NCBI GenBank assembly: GCA_965216845.1 | Contig: OZ244200.1 | Span: 186,001 to 250,000, forward strand | Source of the DNA: Panacagrimonas sp965216845 | GTDB lineage: Bacteria > Pseudomonadota > Gammaproteobacteria > Nevskiales > Nevskiaceae | Length of the DNA stretch: 64,000 bases | Direction of reading: 5' to 3' | Part shown: positions 1 to 9,122 of the stretch, piece after piece | Layout: each line of letters starts with the position of its first letter | Position numbering within the stretch: the stretch's first letter is position 1 | The notes under the pieces: model-generated | The model's input: the letters and a program-made list of their open reading frames with translations, nothing else | Told to the model about the DNA's origin: nothing | Database searches by the model: none | Program-made: the position numbers and the translations under genes

Positions 1-2
1 AA

Positions 3-71
3 TTCCGCTGCATCAGCCTTGAGCGCGACCTGATCGTGCTGGATCGCGGAACGGCCCGGCGCTCGGCATGA
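3..71 (+). CDS. possible 3' end of an unidentified gene cut by the window edge
   Basis: Reading from base 3 there is an open frame of 22 codons ending in TGA at 69-71, with the C-terminus CISLERDLIVLDRGTARRSA. It may be the tail of a gene lying to the left of the window. Too little is left to assign a family, and a chance open frame is possible in such GC-rich DNA. Confidence 0.25.
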   Translation, partial: FRCISLERDLIVLDRGTARRSA

Positions 72-321
72 TCCGGCCCGTGACCGGCGGGCGCTGAAAA
101 GCGCACCATCGGCCGTGACTTGCGCGCTGCGCGCGTGACGGCGGTGGCGGTGGCGACCGGTCATTGGCGCCGCAATACCCAGGCTGCTCAGTAAAAACCC
201 TGCAACATCAGGCTCATAAGATCCCCCGCACGGATCTCGGCCGGCCGCCTGGGTGGCGTCTCGGAACGTGGCGCCTCGCATGCTCGCATCGGCTCGATGA
301 CCGCTTCACTGACAATGCCTC
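72..321. other. intergenic stretch with no gene seen
   Basis: This GC-rich stretch before the efflux operon holds no open frame with recognisable protein character, no RNA gene and no obvious terminator. The open frames that cross it are short and read on into the tetR gene in the wrong frame. Confidence 0.5.
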
Positions 322-350
322 TTGCACATGTTATGAATCTGATTCAGAAT
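322..350 (+). promoter_or_regulatory. candidate promoter and TetR operator of the efflux operon
   Basis: A -35-like TTGCAC at 322-327 is followed after 17 bases by a -10-like CAGAAT at 345-350. Between and over them lies the inverted repeat TGAATCTGATTCA (334-346), the right size and place for autorepression by the TetR protein encoded just downstream. A second possible -10, TATATT at 364-369, would start the mRNA almost at the GTG start codon. The promoter is predicted by eye only. Confidence 0.45.
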
Positions 351-378
351 ATGGTTCAGTTTCTATATTTTTATTCAT

Positions 379-1107
379 GTGGGCACCCGCGAACGCCGAC
401 AACGGGAAATCGCAGAGCGCGAACGGCGCTTTCTGGATACCGCACAGTTGCTGATTGTGGAAGACGGTCTGCTGAACCTGCAGATGTCCAAAATCGCCGC
501 GCGCTGCGAGTACGCCGTGGGCACGCTGTATCTGCATTTCGAGTCCAAGGAGGACTTGCTGCTGGCGCTGGTGACGCGGCAGGTCCAGGAGCATGTCGAG
601 TTGTTCGAGCGCGTCGCGACCTGGAAGGCGCCCACCCGCATGCGCATGTTGGCCATTGGCGTGGCGGACATGATCTTCGTGCGCAGAAACCCGCTCTATT
701 TTCGGGTGGCGCAGTATTCCTTGTGCGAGGTGGTATGGGATGCCGCATCCGCCGCCCGGCGCGAGGCGTTTCTGAAAGCCACCCGGCCGATGGGCGCAGT
801 GGTCAGCGACATCGTGACCAAGGCGATTGCCGACGGCGAACTTGCACGCCCGGAGATGAACGCTGACGAGCTCTCCACCGGCTTGTGGTCCATCTGCATG
901 GGCTTTCAGAAAATGGTGCACGCCCAGGGCGTTCTCGAGGACTTCGAGGTGCCACAGCCGTATCAGGTGATGTGCGGCCACATCCAGCACTGGCTGAACG
1001 GCCTGGGCTGGAAACCCATCAGCAGCGGCAGCAACCCGGCGGCCGAGGAACGGCTGATCCAACAGATTTGCGATGAGGTATTCGATGAAGCTGCGTTTTC
1101 GGTATAG
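379..1107 (+). CDS. TetR/AcrR-family transcriptional regulator of the efflux operon
   Basis: This 242-residue protein has the TetR N-terminal DNA-binding domain: a helix-turn-helix at about residues 37-58 with the typical run VGTLYLHFESKEDLLLAL, followed by a helical ligand-binding half with no close match I can name. It is the first gene of a tetR-tolC-adaptor-pump operon and overlaps the next gene by 23 bases, so it most likely represses its own operon and is released by a pump substrate. The start is GTG at 379; an ATG two bases earlier is in another frame. No Shine-Dalgarno sequence precedes it, so initiation may be weak or the mRNA nearly leaderless. Confidence 0.85.
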   Translation: MGTRERRQREIAERERRFLDTAQLLIVEDGLLNLQMSKIAARCEYAVGTLYLHFESKEDLLLALVTRQVQEHVELFERVATWKAPTRMRMLAIGVADMIFVRRNPLYFRVAQYSLCEVVWDAASAARREAFLKATRPMGAVVSDIVTKAIADGELARPEMNADELSTGLWSICMGFQKMVHAQGVLEDFEVPQPYQVMCGHIQHWLNGLGWKPISSGSNPAAEERLIQQICDEVFDEAAFSV

Positions 1108-2437
1108 CTGCATTCTGGGGTTGGCGCTGCTGGCGAGCACGCCGGCGCAAGCGGGCATGCCGATATCCGAAGCCCTGCGACGCGCGGTGGACGTGGATCG
1201 CGAATTCGCCGCCGCCGCCGCAACGCGCCGCGCCGAACGCGAAGCCGGGATACAGGAAAGCACCGACCTGCGGCCCAGCCTGTCGGCACGCGCCGGCGGG
1301 CGCTACACCCGTGCCGACTCCGAGCTCCCCTTTGGCGCACAAACAGGCGAGTTTCCGGCCTGGTCGGCTTCCCTGGAAGCGCGCCAGGCCCTGCTGCGTT
1401 TCGACTGGTTTTCCAAACTGGCGCGCGGCACGGCCAAGGAACAACTGGCCGAGGTTCATTACCGCAACCAGGAGATTGCGTTCATCGCCCGCGTCACGCA
1501 GCGTTACCTGGAAACCATGCTGGCCGAAGATCAGGTGGAACAGATTCAGGCCGAGGCCGAAGCGGTCCGCCAATCCCTGGAAGACACCCGCCTGAGATAC
1601 GAAGTGGAGTTGGTTCCGGGCGTGGACCTGAAGGAAGCGCAGGCGCGTGATGATCTGGTGCAAGCGCAGAAGATCGCCCATATCAATCAGCTAGAAGCCG
1701 CCAGAGATGCCCTGCAAGAAGTCACCGGCTATGACCGCGGCGACCTGCCGTCACTGAAGAACGAGATTCAGCTGCCGCCGCTGGAGCCAACCCATGTTGA
1801 TGACTGGGTGGAAATCGGCATGCGCAGAAACACCGATGTGCTCGAAGCCCGCCTGCTGGCCGTAATCGCCGAATCCGAAGTGGACAGCAAACGCGCCCAA
1901 GGGCGTCCACGGCTGGATCTGGTCGCCAGCACCGGCCGCAGTGACTCCTCGGAGTACGAACTGGGCAGCCGACAGGACGAATCACAGATCGGCCTGGAAC
2001 TGGAAGTTCCACTCTACGGCGGCGGTCGCTTGCGCAGTCAGGTCAGACAGGCCCAGGCGCGGGCTGAAGAGGCGCGCATCCGTGTGCAGCGTGTAGAAGC
2101 CCAGAGCGAACGCCAGCTGCGGCTGGCATTCCGCGATGTCCAAGCCGCGCTGGCTGCCGACCGCGCCTATGTCCAGGTTCTGCGCTCGGCACAGGCCGCA
2201 GCCAAGGCGGTCGACGCCGGATATACCGCCGGCACCCGCACCATCGCCGATGTGCTCGACGCCAAGAGCAGCGTGGTCAACGCAAAACGCGACCGCAACG
2301 AGGTGCGTTACAACCTGTTGACCAAGCTCCTGGGACTATTGCTGGTCGCAGGCACGCTGTCCGTCGACGACATCCTCGAGCTGGATTACCTGTTTGATCA
2401 CTCCTCCACCAACAGCACGGCCCAAACCACGCCATGA
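1085..2437 (+). CDS. TolC-family outer membrane efflux channel
   Basis: The 450-residue product starts with a signal peptide (MKLRFRYSCILGLALLASTPAQA) and has the two-repeat, coiled-coil-rich composition of outer membrane efflux proteins, for example YGGGRLRSQVRQAQARAEEA in the second half. As a trimer such proteins form the outer membrane duct and periplasmic tunnel of RND pumps. I chose ATG 1085 rather than ATG 1073 because the signal peptide then begins with the usual MK-basic region. It overlaps tetR by 23 bases and the adaptor gene by four (ATGA), showing one transcript. Confidence 0.85.
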   Translation: MKLRFRYSCILGLALLASTPAQAGMPISEALRRAVDVDREFAAAAATRRAEREAGIQESTDLRPSLSARAGGRYTRADSELPFGAQTGEFPAWSASLEARQALLRFDWFSKLARGTAKEQLAEVHYRNQEIAFIARVTQRYLETMLAEDQVEQIQAEAEAVRQSLEDTRLRYEVELVPGVDLKEAQARDDLVQAQKIAHINQLEAARDALQEVTGYDRGDLPSLKNEIQLPPLEPTHVDDWVEIGMRRNTDVLEARLLAVIAESEVDSKRAQGRPRLDLVASTGRSDSSEYELGSRQDESQIGLELEVPLYGGGRLRSQVRQAQARAEEARIRVQRVEAQSERQLRLAFRDVQAALAADRAYVQVLRSAQAAAKAVDAGYTAGTRTIADVLDAKSSVVNAKRDRNEVRYNLLTKLLGLLLVAGTLSVDDILELDYLFDHSSTNSTAQTTP

Positions 2438-3591
2438 CTCAGAAAAGAATGCTCATCATGCTGATCGCCTGCGGCGTCGTATTCGGCAGCGTGTTCGGAA
2501 TGAAATGGTTCGGCAATTCCATGATGCGCAAGTACGTGGAAAACATACCGATTCCGCCGGCCACCGTTTCCGCTGGCACGGTGCGCGAAATGACCTGGCC
2601 CAATATCCTCCACAGCGTTGGCAACCTGGTGGCGGTGCAAGGCACGGACGTATCCACGGAGGCTGCCGGCATCGTCAAGTCCATCCACTTCGAATCCGGC
2701 CAGGCCGTTGAAAAAGGGGACTTGCTGGTCAGCCTGGAATCCGCCAACGAACAGGCTGAATACGAGCGCCTCCAGGCACAGGCGGAGCTGGCGCAGATCA
2801 ACCGCAAACGGCGGCGGAAACTGTTCGAACTCGAAGCCATTTCCAAATCGGATTTCGACGCCACCGTCGCCGAAGCCAGAGCCAGCCGCGCCGCGGTCGC
2901 CGCGCAAAAAGCCAAGCTGGAACAAAAGCAGATTCGCGCGCCATTCTCCGGCTTACTGGGCATCCGCAAGATCAATGTCGGGCAATTCATTTCCGCCGGC
3001 ACCGCCATCGCGTCCCTGCAAACCCTGGACCCCATCGATATCGAATTTGCGCTCACCGAACAATCGGTGGCCAGTGCGCAACCCGGGCTGCTGATCGACG
3101 TGCTGGTCGACAGCCTCGCGCATCAGGTATTTTCCGGCGAAGTGCTGGCGGTCGAGCCGCGCATCGATGAAAACACCAGAAGCTTCAACCTGCGCGCCCG
3201 GCTCAGTAACCCGCAAGGACAATTGCGCGCCGGCCAGTTCGGCAGAGTGCGCCTGAAACTGCAGGGGGATCGCCGCTTGCTGGTGGTGCCGAGCACGGCG
3301 ATCAACTACAACTCATACGGCGCCTCGGTGTTCCTGGTCGAGGACCTGCCGGAAGCGGATCAGGCCACCGCCGACGCCCAGGACGAACCGCAAGCCACGC
3401 AAAGAGTGGTGCAGCGCTTTATCAAGATCGGAGAGTCACGCGGTGATTTCGTCGCCGTCACCCAAGGCCTGGCGGCCGGTGACGTGGTGGCCACCAGCGG
3501 CCTGCTGAAGCTACGCAATCATCAGCCGATTTTCATCAATAACCAGGGCCAGCCCGAACCACAGCTGGCGCCGGCGCCGGAAAACGCCTGA
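2434..3591 (+). CDS. RND efflux periplasmic adaptor (membrane fusion protein)
   Basis: This 385-residue protein has an N-terminal membrane anchor at about residues 5-25, a biotinyl-lipoyl-like half (AAGIVKSIHFESGQAVEKGD), an alpha-hairpin rich in Ala, Glu and Arg, the returning lipoyl half (IRAPFSGLLGIRKINVGQF) and a beta-barrel domain. That is the HlyD/MexA adaptor order. It links the inner-membrane pump to the TolC-type channel. The start overlaps the channel gene by ATGA and the pump gene follows after eight bases. Confidence 0.9.
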   Translation: MTQKRMLIMLIACGVVFGSVFGMKWFGNSMMRKYVENIPIPPATVSAGTVREMTWPNILHSVGNLVAVQGTDVSTEAAGIVKSIHFESGQAVEKGDLLVSLESANEQAEYERLQAQAELAQINRKRRRKLFELEAISKSDFDATVAEARASRAAVAAQKAKLEQKQIRAPFSGLLGIRKINVGQFISAGTAIASLQTLDPIDIEFALTEQSVASAQPGLLIDVLVDSLAHQVFSGEVLAVEPRIDENTRSFNLRARLSNPQGQLRAGQFGRVRLKLQGDRRLLVVPSTAINYNSYGASVFLVEDLPEADQATADAQDEPQATQRVVQRFIKIGESRGDFVAVTQGLAAGDVVATSGLLKLRNHQPIFINNQGQPEPQLAPAPENA

Positions 3592-3599
3592 GGCCGGCC

Positions 3600-6500
3600 A
3601 TGCACTTCACCGATATCTTCGTCCGTCGGCCGGTCCTGGCAACCGTCGTCAGCCTGGTCATTCTGTTTGTGGGCCTGCGCGCCGCCAATGACCTGTCCGT
3701 CCGCCAGTACCCGGAAATACAAAACGCGCAGATCAAGGTCACGGTGGCCTATCCCGGCGCCGATCCGGAGCTGATCGAAGGCTTCATCACCACCCCGGTG
3801 GAGCGGGAAGTGGCGACCGCCGACGGCATTGATTTTCTGGCCTCCAGCAGCGTGCAAGGCGCCAGCACCATTACCGTCAACCTGCGCCAGGGCAAGGATC
3901 CCAACGAAGCGCTGACCGAGATCTCGGCCAAAGTCGGCAAGGTTCGCAGTCAGCTGCCACAAGCCTCCGAGGACCCGGTGGTGGAGTTGAGCGAGGCCGG
4001 CGGCACCCACGAAATGTATCTGTCGTTCTACTCGCAGCTGCTCTCCAAGGGGCAGATCACCGACTATCTGACGCGTGTGATCGTGCCCACGCTGGGCGCC
4101 ATTCCGGGGTTGCAGCGGGCCGAACTGCTGGGCGGCAGAACCTATGCCATGCGCATCTGGCTGGACCCGACCCGCATCGCCGCGCATGACCTCACCGCCG
4201 GAGAAGTCATGCAACGGCTGCGCGAGCAAAATGTACTGGCGACCGTGGGTGAAACCAAGGGCAGCTATGTCAAGGTCGGCCTGTCCGCGCGAACCGACCT
4301 GAACCGCGAGGAACACTTCCGCGACCTGGTGCTGAAATCCGATGGCGACTCCGTGGTCCGCCTGGGCGACGTCGCACAAGTCAATCTTGGCGCCGAAACC
4401 TATGAAGGGTCGGCCGGCTGGGACGCCAACCCGGCGGTGTTTGTCGGCATCAAGGTGCGGCCGGAAGCCAATGTGCTGGACGTGATCGGCGAAGTGAACC
4501 GCATTTGGCCCGACATCATTGCCGAACTGCCGGAAGGCTTGCGGGCCGAGGTTGGCTACGACAGCACCATTTATATCCGCGACGCCATCAGCGAAGTGCA
4601 AACCACGCTGATCGAGGCACTGGTGATCGTCATCGTGGTGATCTTCCTGTTCCTGGGCTCGGTCAGAAGCTCGCTGATCCCGGCGGTCACGGTGCCGCTT
4701 TCGCTGATCGGCGCCCTGTTCCTGATGCTGGTGCTGGGCTTCACCATCAATCTGTTGACGCTGCTGGCGATGGTGCTCGCCATCGGCATGGTGGTGGACG
4801 ACGCCATTATCGTGATGGAGAACATTCACCGTCACATCGAAGAAGGCATGACGCCCTACGACGCCAGCATTGGCGGCGCCCGCGAACTGCTCGGCCCGGT
4901 GATCGCCATGACCTTGACGCTGATGGCGGTTTACGCGCCCATTGGCTTTCTCAGCGGCATTACCGGCACATTGTTTGCCGAGTTTGCATTCACGCTGGCG
5001 GGCGCGGTGTTTATCTCGGGCATTGTCGCGCTCACGCTGACGCCCATGATGTGCTCGCGCATGTTGAAACCTTCGCACGGCGCAGGCGGCGAAGAAAACA
5101 AGCTGGCCGAGTATCTGGACCGGCAATTCGAAAAATGGCGCACCGCCTACAAGGTACGCCTGCACGGCGCGCTGAACACCGTGCACGTTGTTGGCGTTTT
5201 CGGACTGGTTGTGCTGGCGTCCTGCTTTTTCCTGTTCCGCATGACGCCGGGTGAACTGGCGCCCACCGAAGATCCGGGTTTCGCGCTGTCGATCAATGAA
5301 AGCGATGGCTATGCCACTCAGGAATATCTGGATCATTACTTCAGCATGGCGCAGGACATGACCCTGGCCGACCCCGACGTCGACCACATCTTCACTTTCG
5401 GCATGCCGGGGGTCAGCAACCAGGCATTCATGGGCCTGGTCTTGAGCCCCTGGAGTCAACGCGACCGCACCTCGGAACAAATTGCGGCCGATACCAGCGA
5501 AAAGCTGAGCAACATCGCCGGATTGCGCAGCGCGGTGATCATTCCACCGCCGCTTCCCACCCCCGGCCAAGGTTATCCGGTCGAGTTCGTCATCAAATCC
5601 ACGGCCGACCCGGTGGACATCTCCCGCGCCAGCGAGGAAATCGTGGCGCGGGTAATGGATTCCAAGCAGTTTTTCTTCGCCGCACCGAAGATGCGCATCG
5701 ACCGCCCGGAAGCACGGCTGATCATCGACCGCGACAAGGCTGCCCTGCTCGGCGTTGACATGCAGCAGATTGCAAGCGACCTGAGCGCCTTGCTGGCCGG
5801 CGGCGAAGTCAACCGTTTCTCCTTCGAGCAGCGGTCCTACAAGGTCATCCAGCAGGTGCAACGTGACCGGCGTCTGAATGCCGGCCAGCTTGAAAACTAT
5901 TACACCCGCGCCAGAGACGGCAATCTGATTCCGCTGTCCACCCTGGTGCGCCTTGAGGACCGCACCGTGCCGCGTTCGATCGAACGCGCGCAGCAGCTCA
6001 ATGCCGACACCATTATCGGCGTCCCGCGGCCGGACATCACCCAGGGTCAGGCACTGGAGTTGCTGGAAAACATCACGCGCGAAGTGGCGCCCAACATGCA
6101 GATCGATTACGGCGGCGCTTCGCGGCAGTACAAACAGGAAGGCAGCGCCTTGCTGGCCACTTTTGGATTCGCCTTGCTGGTGATTTATCTGGTATTGGCC
6201 GCACAGTTTGAATCCTTCCGTGATCCGCTGATCATGCTGGTTACCGTGCCCATGTCCATCTGCGGCGCGCTGCTGTTCATTAATGTTTTCGGCATCCTGA
6301 ACAATATGCAGATCGCCCATTTTCCGGGCATGACCCTGAATATCTACACGCAAGTCGGCCTGATTACCCTGATTGGCGTGATTTCAAAACACGGCATTCT
6401 GATGGTGGAATTCGCCAACAAGCTACAGGAACGGGGTTATTCCAAGCGCGAGGCAATCGAAGAAGCCGCCAGCATCCGCATGCGCCCGATTCTCATGACC

Positions 6501-6710
6501 ACCGCCGCCCTGGTGATGGCGATGATTCCGCTGCTGATTGCCAGCGGCCCTGGCGCTGCAGCCCGATTCAGCATGGGCCTGGTGATTGCCGCCGGCATGA
6601 CCATCGGCACGCTGTTCACGCTTTACGTGGTGCCGGCGTTTTATCTGTACCTTGGCCGCGATTTGGGACATTCGAAATCGAGTGAGGATGTCGTTGCTGT
6701 GTCTGCGTAG
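3600..6710 (+). CDS. RND multidrug efflux pump, inner membrane permease
   Basis: The 1036-residue product is the usual length of AcrB/MexB-type HAE-1 pumps. It has an N-terminal membrane helix, two large periplasmic loops and two groups of membrane helices. The proton-relay pair Asp400-Asp401 (GMVVDDAIIV) in helix 4 is intact, and the second half has the paired motif ISKHGILMVEFAN. It exports hydrophobic or cationic compounds in exchange for protons. The sequence resembles the MexK/MuxB/VexF-like branch more than AcrB itself, but the substrate cannot be read from it. Last gene of the operon. Confidence 0.92.
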   Translation: MHFTDIFVRRPVLATVVSLVILFVGLRAANDLSVRQYPEIQNAQIKVTVAYPGADPELIEGFITTPVEREVATADGIDFLASSSVQGASTITVNLRQGKDPNEALTEISAKVGKVRSQLPQASEDPVVELSEAGGTHEMYLSFYSQLLSKGQITDYLTRVIVPTLGAIPGLQRAELLGGRTYAMRIWLDPTRIAAHDLTAGEVMQRLREQNVLATVGETKGSYVKVGLSARTDLNREEHFRDLVLKSDGDSVVRLGDVAQVNLGAETYEGSAGWDANPAVFVGIKVRPEANVLDVIGEVNRIWPDIIAELPEGLRAEVGYDSTIYIRDAISEVQTTLIEALVIVIVVIFLFLGSVRSSLIPAVTVPLSLIGALFLMLVLGFTINLLTLLAMVLAIGMVVDDAIIVMENIHRHIEEGMTPYDASIGGARELLGPVIAMTLTLMAVYAPIGFLSGITGTLFAEFAFTLAGAVFISGIVALTLTPMMCSRMLKPSHGAGGEENKLAEYLDRQFEKWRTAYKVRLHGALNTVHVVGVFGLVVLASCFFLFRMTPGELAPTEDPGFALSINESDGYATQEYLDHYFSMAQDMTLADPDVDHIFTFGMPGVSNQAFMGLVLSPWSQRDRTSEQIAADTSEKLSNIAGLRSAVIIPPPLPTPGQGYPVEFVIKSTADPVDISRASEEIVARVMDSKQFFFAAPKMRIDRPEARLIIDRDKAALLGVDMQQIASDLSALLAGGEVNRFSFEQRSYKVIQQVQRDRRLNAGQLENYYTRARDGNLIPLSTLVRLEDRTVPRSIERAQQLNADTIIGVPRPDITQGQALELLENITREVAPNMQIDYGGASRQYKQEGSALLATFGFALLVIYLVLAAQFESFRDPLIMLVTVPMSICGALLFINVFGILNNMQIAHFPGMTLNIYTQVGLITLIGVISKHGILMVEFANKLQERGYSKREAIEEAASIRMRPILMTTAALVMAMIPLLIASGPGAAARFSMGLVIAAGMTIGTLFTLYVVPAFYLYLGRDLGHSKSSEDVVAVSA

Positions 6711-6818
6711 TCGTCGTCGGTAAGGCTTATTGCCGTCATCTCCAGAAGCGTGCGAGCAGGGAAGACCGCCGCTGTGCAGGAGATGGCTTCATCTTCGATC
6801 AGTCATGACATCCTTTCT

Positions 6819-6869
6819 GCGTCGCTGCGAGACGCGCAGCGACGCGGCAGTCTCCTGTCTGACAGGAGA
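6819..6869. repeat. paired palindromic hairpins after the efflux operon
   Basis: GCGTCGCTGCG (6819-6829) pairs perfectly with CGCAGCGACGC (6835-6845) around a five-base loop, and TCTCCTGTC (6851-6859) pairs with GACAGGAGA (6861-6869). The flank GGCTCGCAATGAC (about 6883-6895) recurs near 57283, so this is a member of a dispersed repeat family. There is no T-run, so it is not a clear intrinsic terminator, though it may protect the mRNA 3' end. Confidence 0.6.
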
Positions 6870-6954
6870 TTGCCCGGCTTCAGGCTCGCAATGACTGCGC
6901 CGATCGATTCCGGCTAAGCTTGCGCATCACCATTTTCGGATTTGGGGCGTGAAG

Positions 6955-7842
6955 ATGAAAAAGCGTTTGCTGACGATCATCGCACTGAGCTTGCCCATGC
7001 TGGCGAGCGCGCAAGAGGCGGTGGAAATCAAGACCGTCAAGGTCGCCGACGCCATCTGGATGCTGATGGGCAATGGCGGCAACATCGGCGTTTCCGCCGG
7101 CGCCGATGGCCTGTTCATGATTGACGATCAGTACCCGGCGATGTCCGGCAACATTCGTCAGGCACTGCAAACACTGCACGATCAGCCACCGCGCTTCATC
7201 ATCAACACCCACTGGCACGGCGATCACACCGGCGGCAACGAAAGCTTTGGCAACAGCGGCACGGTGATCGTGGCGCATGAAAACGTGCGCAAGCGCATGA
7301 GCACGGATCAGTTCATCGAGGCGCTGAACTGGAAGGTTCCACCCTCACCGGCGGCCGCGCTGCCGATGGTGACCTTCACCGATGCGGTGAAATTCCACCT
7401 CAACGGCGATGAGGTGCGCGTGTTCCACCTGCCGCCGGCGCATACCGATGGCGACAGCGTGGTGCACTTTCAAAACGCCAACGTGATTCACACGGGGGAT
7501 CTGTTTTTCAACGGCCTTTATCCCTTCATCGACGTTTCCTCCGGCGGCTGGGTCAAGGGCATGATCGCCGCCGCCGATCAAATCCTGTCGATGGCAGACG
7601 AAGACACCCGCATCATCCCCGGTCACGGCCCGCTGGCTCGCAAGGCGGATCTGGAAGCCTTCCGGCAGATGCTGCTGGCGGTTCACACACGCATCGCCGC
7701 CGCCGTCCGCGACGGCAAGACCCTGGCGCAAGTGCAAGCGATGAAACCCACCGCCGACTACGACGAAAAATGGGGCGGCGGCTTTCTCAAGCCGGAACAA
7801 TTCACCGCCATCGTCTACACCAGCGTGACGAAGAGCCGGTAG
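6955..7842 (+). CDS. secreted metallo-beta-lactamase-fold hydrolase
   Basis: This 295-residue protein begins with a signal peptide (MKKRLLTIIALSLPMLASAQ) and carries the metal-binding motif His86-X-His88-X-Asp90-His91 in NTHWHGDHTGG, further ligands in PPAHTDGDS and HTGDLFFN, and a final His in IIPGHGPLA. This is the zinc hydrolase fold used by beta-lactamases, glyoxalase II and quinoprotein-associated hydrolases. Its closest type is the broad MBL fold metallo-hydrolase group of periplasmic proteins, so the substrate is unknown. A GTG six bases upstream is possible, but ATG 6955 gives a cleaner signal peptide. Confidence 0.85.
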   Translation: MKKRLLTIIALSLPMLASAQEAVEIKTVKVADAIWMLMGNGGNIGVSAGADGLFMIDDQYPAMSGNIRQALQTLHDQPPRFIINTHWHGDHTGGNESFGNSGTVIVAHENVRKRMSTDQFIEALNWKVPPSPAAALPMVTFTDAVKFHLNGDEVRVFHLPPAHTDGDSVVHFQNANVIHTGDLFFNGLYPFIDVSSGGWVKGMIAAADQILSMADEDTRIIPGHGPLARKADLEAFRQMLLAVHTRIAAAVRDGKTLAQVQAMKPTADYDEKWGGGFLKPEQFTAIVYTSVTKSR

Positions 7843-7849
7843 GCCGGGA

Positions 7850-7920
7850 GGTCGGGCGGACCGCGTCCGCCACCTGCGGCTTCATCTTCCGGCGCTCGCG
7901 GCGGGCGCGGCCCGCCCTAC
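7850..7920. repeat. two short GGGCGG-type palindromic repeats
   Basis: GGGCGGACCGCGTCCGCC (about 7855-7872) and GGCGGGCGCGGCCCGCC (about 7900-7917) belong to a family that ends in GTAGGGCGG and recurs at 13.2-13.3 kb and 41.9-42.0 kb, always at gene ends. The second touches the stop codon of moeA. They resemble REP-type extragenic palindromes. Confidence 0.55.
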
Positions 7921-9122
7921 AGATCAGCGAAATCCAGCAGCGTCCCGGCGGGGATGTCCGTTTCACTGGCGGGCAAGCGTGCGATGGCAGTGGCCTGCGA
8001 CAGATTGCTGAGCATGTGTGAGGCCTGACGGCCTTGCGGATGCAGGATGAGCTGGCCTTCGGCGTTCAGCTCGGTGCGTACTCTGAGCCAGGTTTCACGC
8101 CGCGCGTCGGCTTTCACGGCGCTGGCCAGGCGGCCCGGATGGAAGGCGGGCGCCGGATCGCGCAGGCCCGACAGGCGGCCCAGTACGCGACGCACGAACA
8201 CCGCCAGGTTGACCAGTACCGAGGCCGGGTTGCCGGGCAGGCCCATCAACAGGGCGCGGCCTTTCTGAGCGACGAAGACCGGCTTGCCGGGCTTTTGCGC
8301 CACCTTCCAGAACAGTCGCTGCGCGCCCAGCTTCTCCGCCTCCGGCACGATCAGATCCCGATCCCCAACCGAGACGCCGCCGGAGGAGATGATCAGGTCG
8401 AAATCCGAGAATCCGCGCGCCAGCGCGGCGGACACCTGTTCCGGCTCGTCCTTGACGCAGGAAATTTCCGTCGCCGGCAAGCCCTTCTTGCGCAGCCAGG
8501 CGCCGATCAGCGGACCGTTGGCGTTGAACACCTCGCCGGGCCGAGGCGTCTGACCGGCGTCGATGATTTCGTCGCCGCTCACCAGCACGCAGATGCGTGG
8601 CTGGCGATAAACCGAAACCGTGGCGACGCCCGCCATCGCCAGCGCGCCGATCAGACCCGGCGTCAGGCGCTGACCGGCTTCACAAAGCCGGGTTCCGGCC
8701 TGCAATTCCTCGCCGCGCGCGCGGGCGTCGTGACCGACGGCGACGGCGCGCTGAACCAGCACCTCGCCGTCAAGGCTTTCGGTCCATTCCTGACGGATGA
8801 CCGCGTCCGCGCCCTGCGGCAGCAGGCCGCCGGTAAAGATGCGGCAGGCGTGCCCGACCGGCAATCCGGGAATCTCATCGTGCGGTCCGGCCGCCACGGT
8901 GTCGGCCAGCGGCAGACGAACCGGGGCGTTGGCCGAGTCCGCCGCGCGCAGGGCGTAGCCGTCCATCGCGCTTTGATCAAACATCGGCAAGTCGCAACGC
9001 GCCGCCACTGCCTCCGCCGTCACCCGATGCAGCGCATCTTCCAGGGCGATTTCTTCGGTTCCCAGCGCCGCGGTCGCCGCGTCCAGAATTTCCAGGGCGC
9101 GGTCGATGGGAATCGGCTTCAC
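7917..9122 (-). CDS. moeA: molybdopterin molybdenumtransferase MoeA
   Basis: This 401-residue protein matches MoeA throughout: an N-terminal region with LPMFDQSAMDGYALRAAD, a central MoCF-binding domain with SGDEIIDAG and GGVSVGDRD, and a C-terminal beta-barrel domain. MoeA inserts molybdate into adenylylated molybdopterin, the last step of Moco synthesis. Its start overlaps the moaCB stop by ATGA. It is the last gene of the Moco operon, whose product feeds the nitrate reductase encoded 4 kb away. Confidence 0.95.
   Translation of the reverse strand: MKPIPIDRALEILDAATAALGTEEIALEDALHRVTAEAVAARCDLPMFDQSAMDGYALRAADSANAPVRLPLADTVAAGPHDEIPGLPVGHACRIFTGGLLPQGADAVIRQEWTESLDGEVLVQRAVAVGHDARARGEELQAGTRLCEAGQRLTPGLIGALAMAGVATVSVYRQPRICVLVSGDEIIDAGQTPRPGEVFNANGPLIGAWLRKKGLPATEISCVKDEPEQVSAALARGFSDFDLIISSGGVSVGDRDLIVPEAEKLGAQRLFWKVAQKPGKPVFVAQKGRALLMGLPGNPASVLVNLAVFVRRVLGRLSGLRDPAPAFHPGRLASAVKADARRETWLRVRTELNAEGQLILHPQGRQASHMLSNLSQATAIARLPASETDIPAGTLLDFADL

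Noticed and set aside
164..454. Short open frame before tetR
   Set aside because: No homology signal, no ribosome site, and it runs into tetR in another frame.
3522..6353. 943-codon open frame antisense to the RND pump gene
   Set aside because: It is the shadow of a GC-rich gene: His- and Gln-rich composition, no domain, and the plus-strand frame is a clear RND pump.
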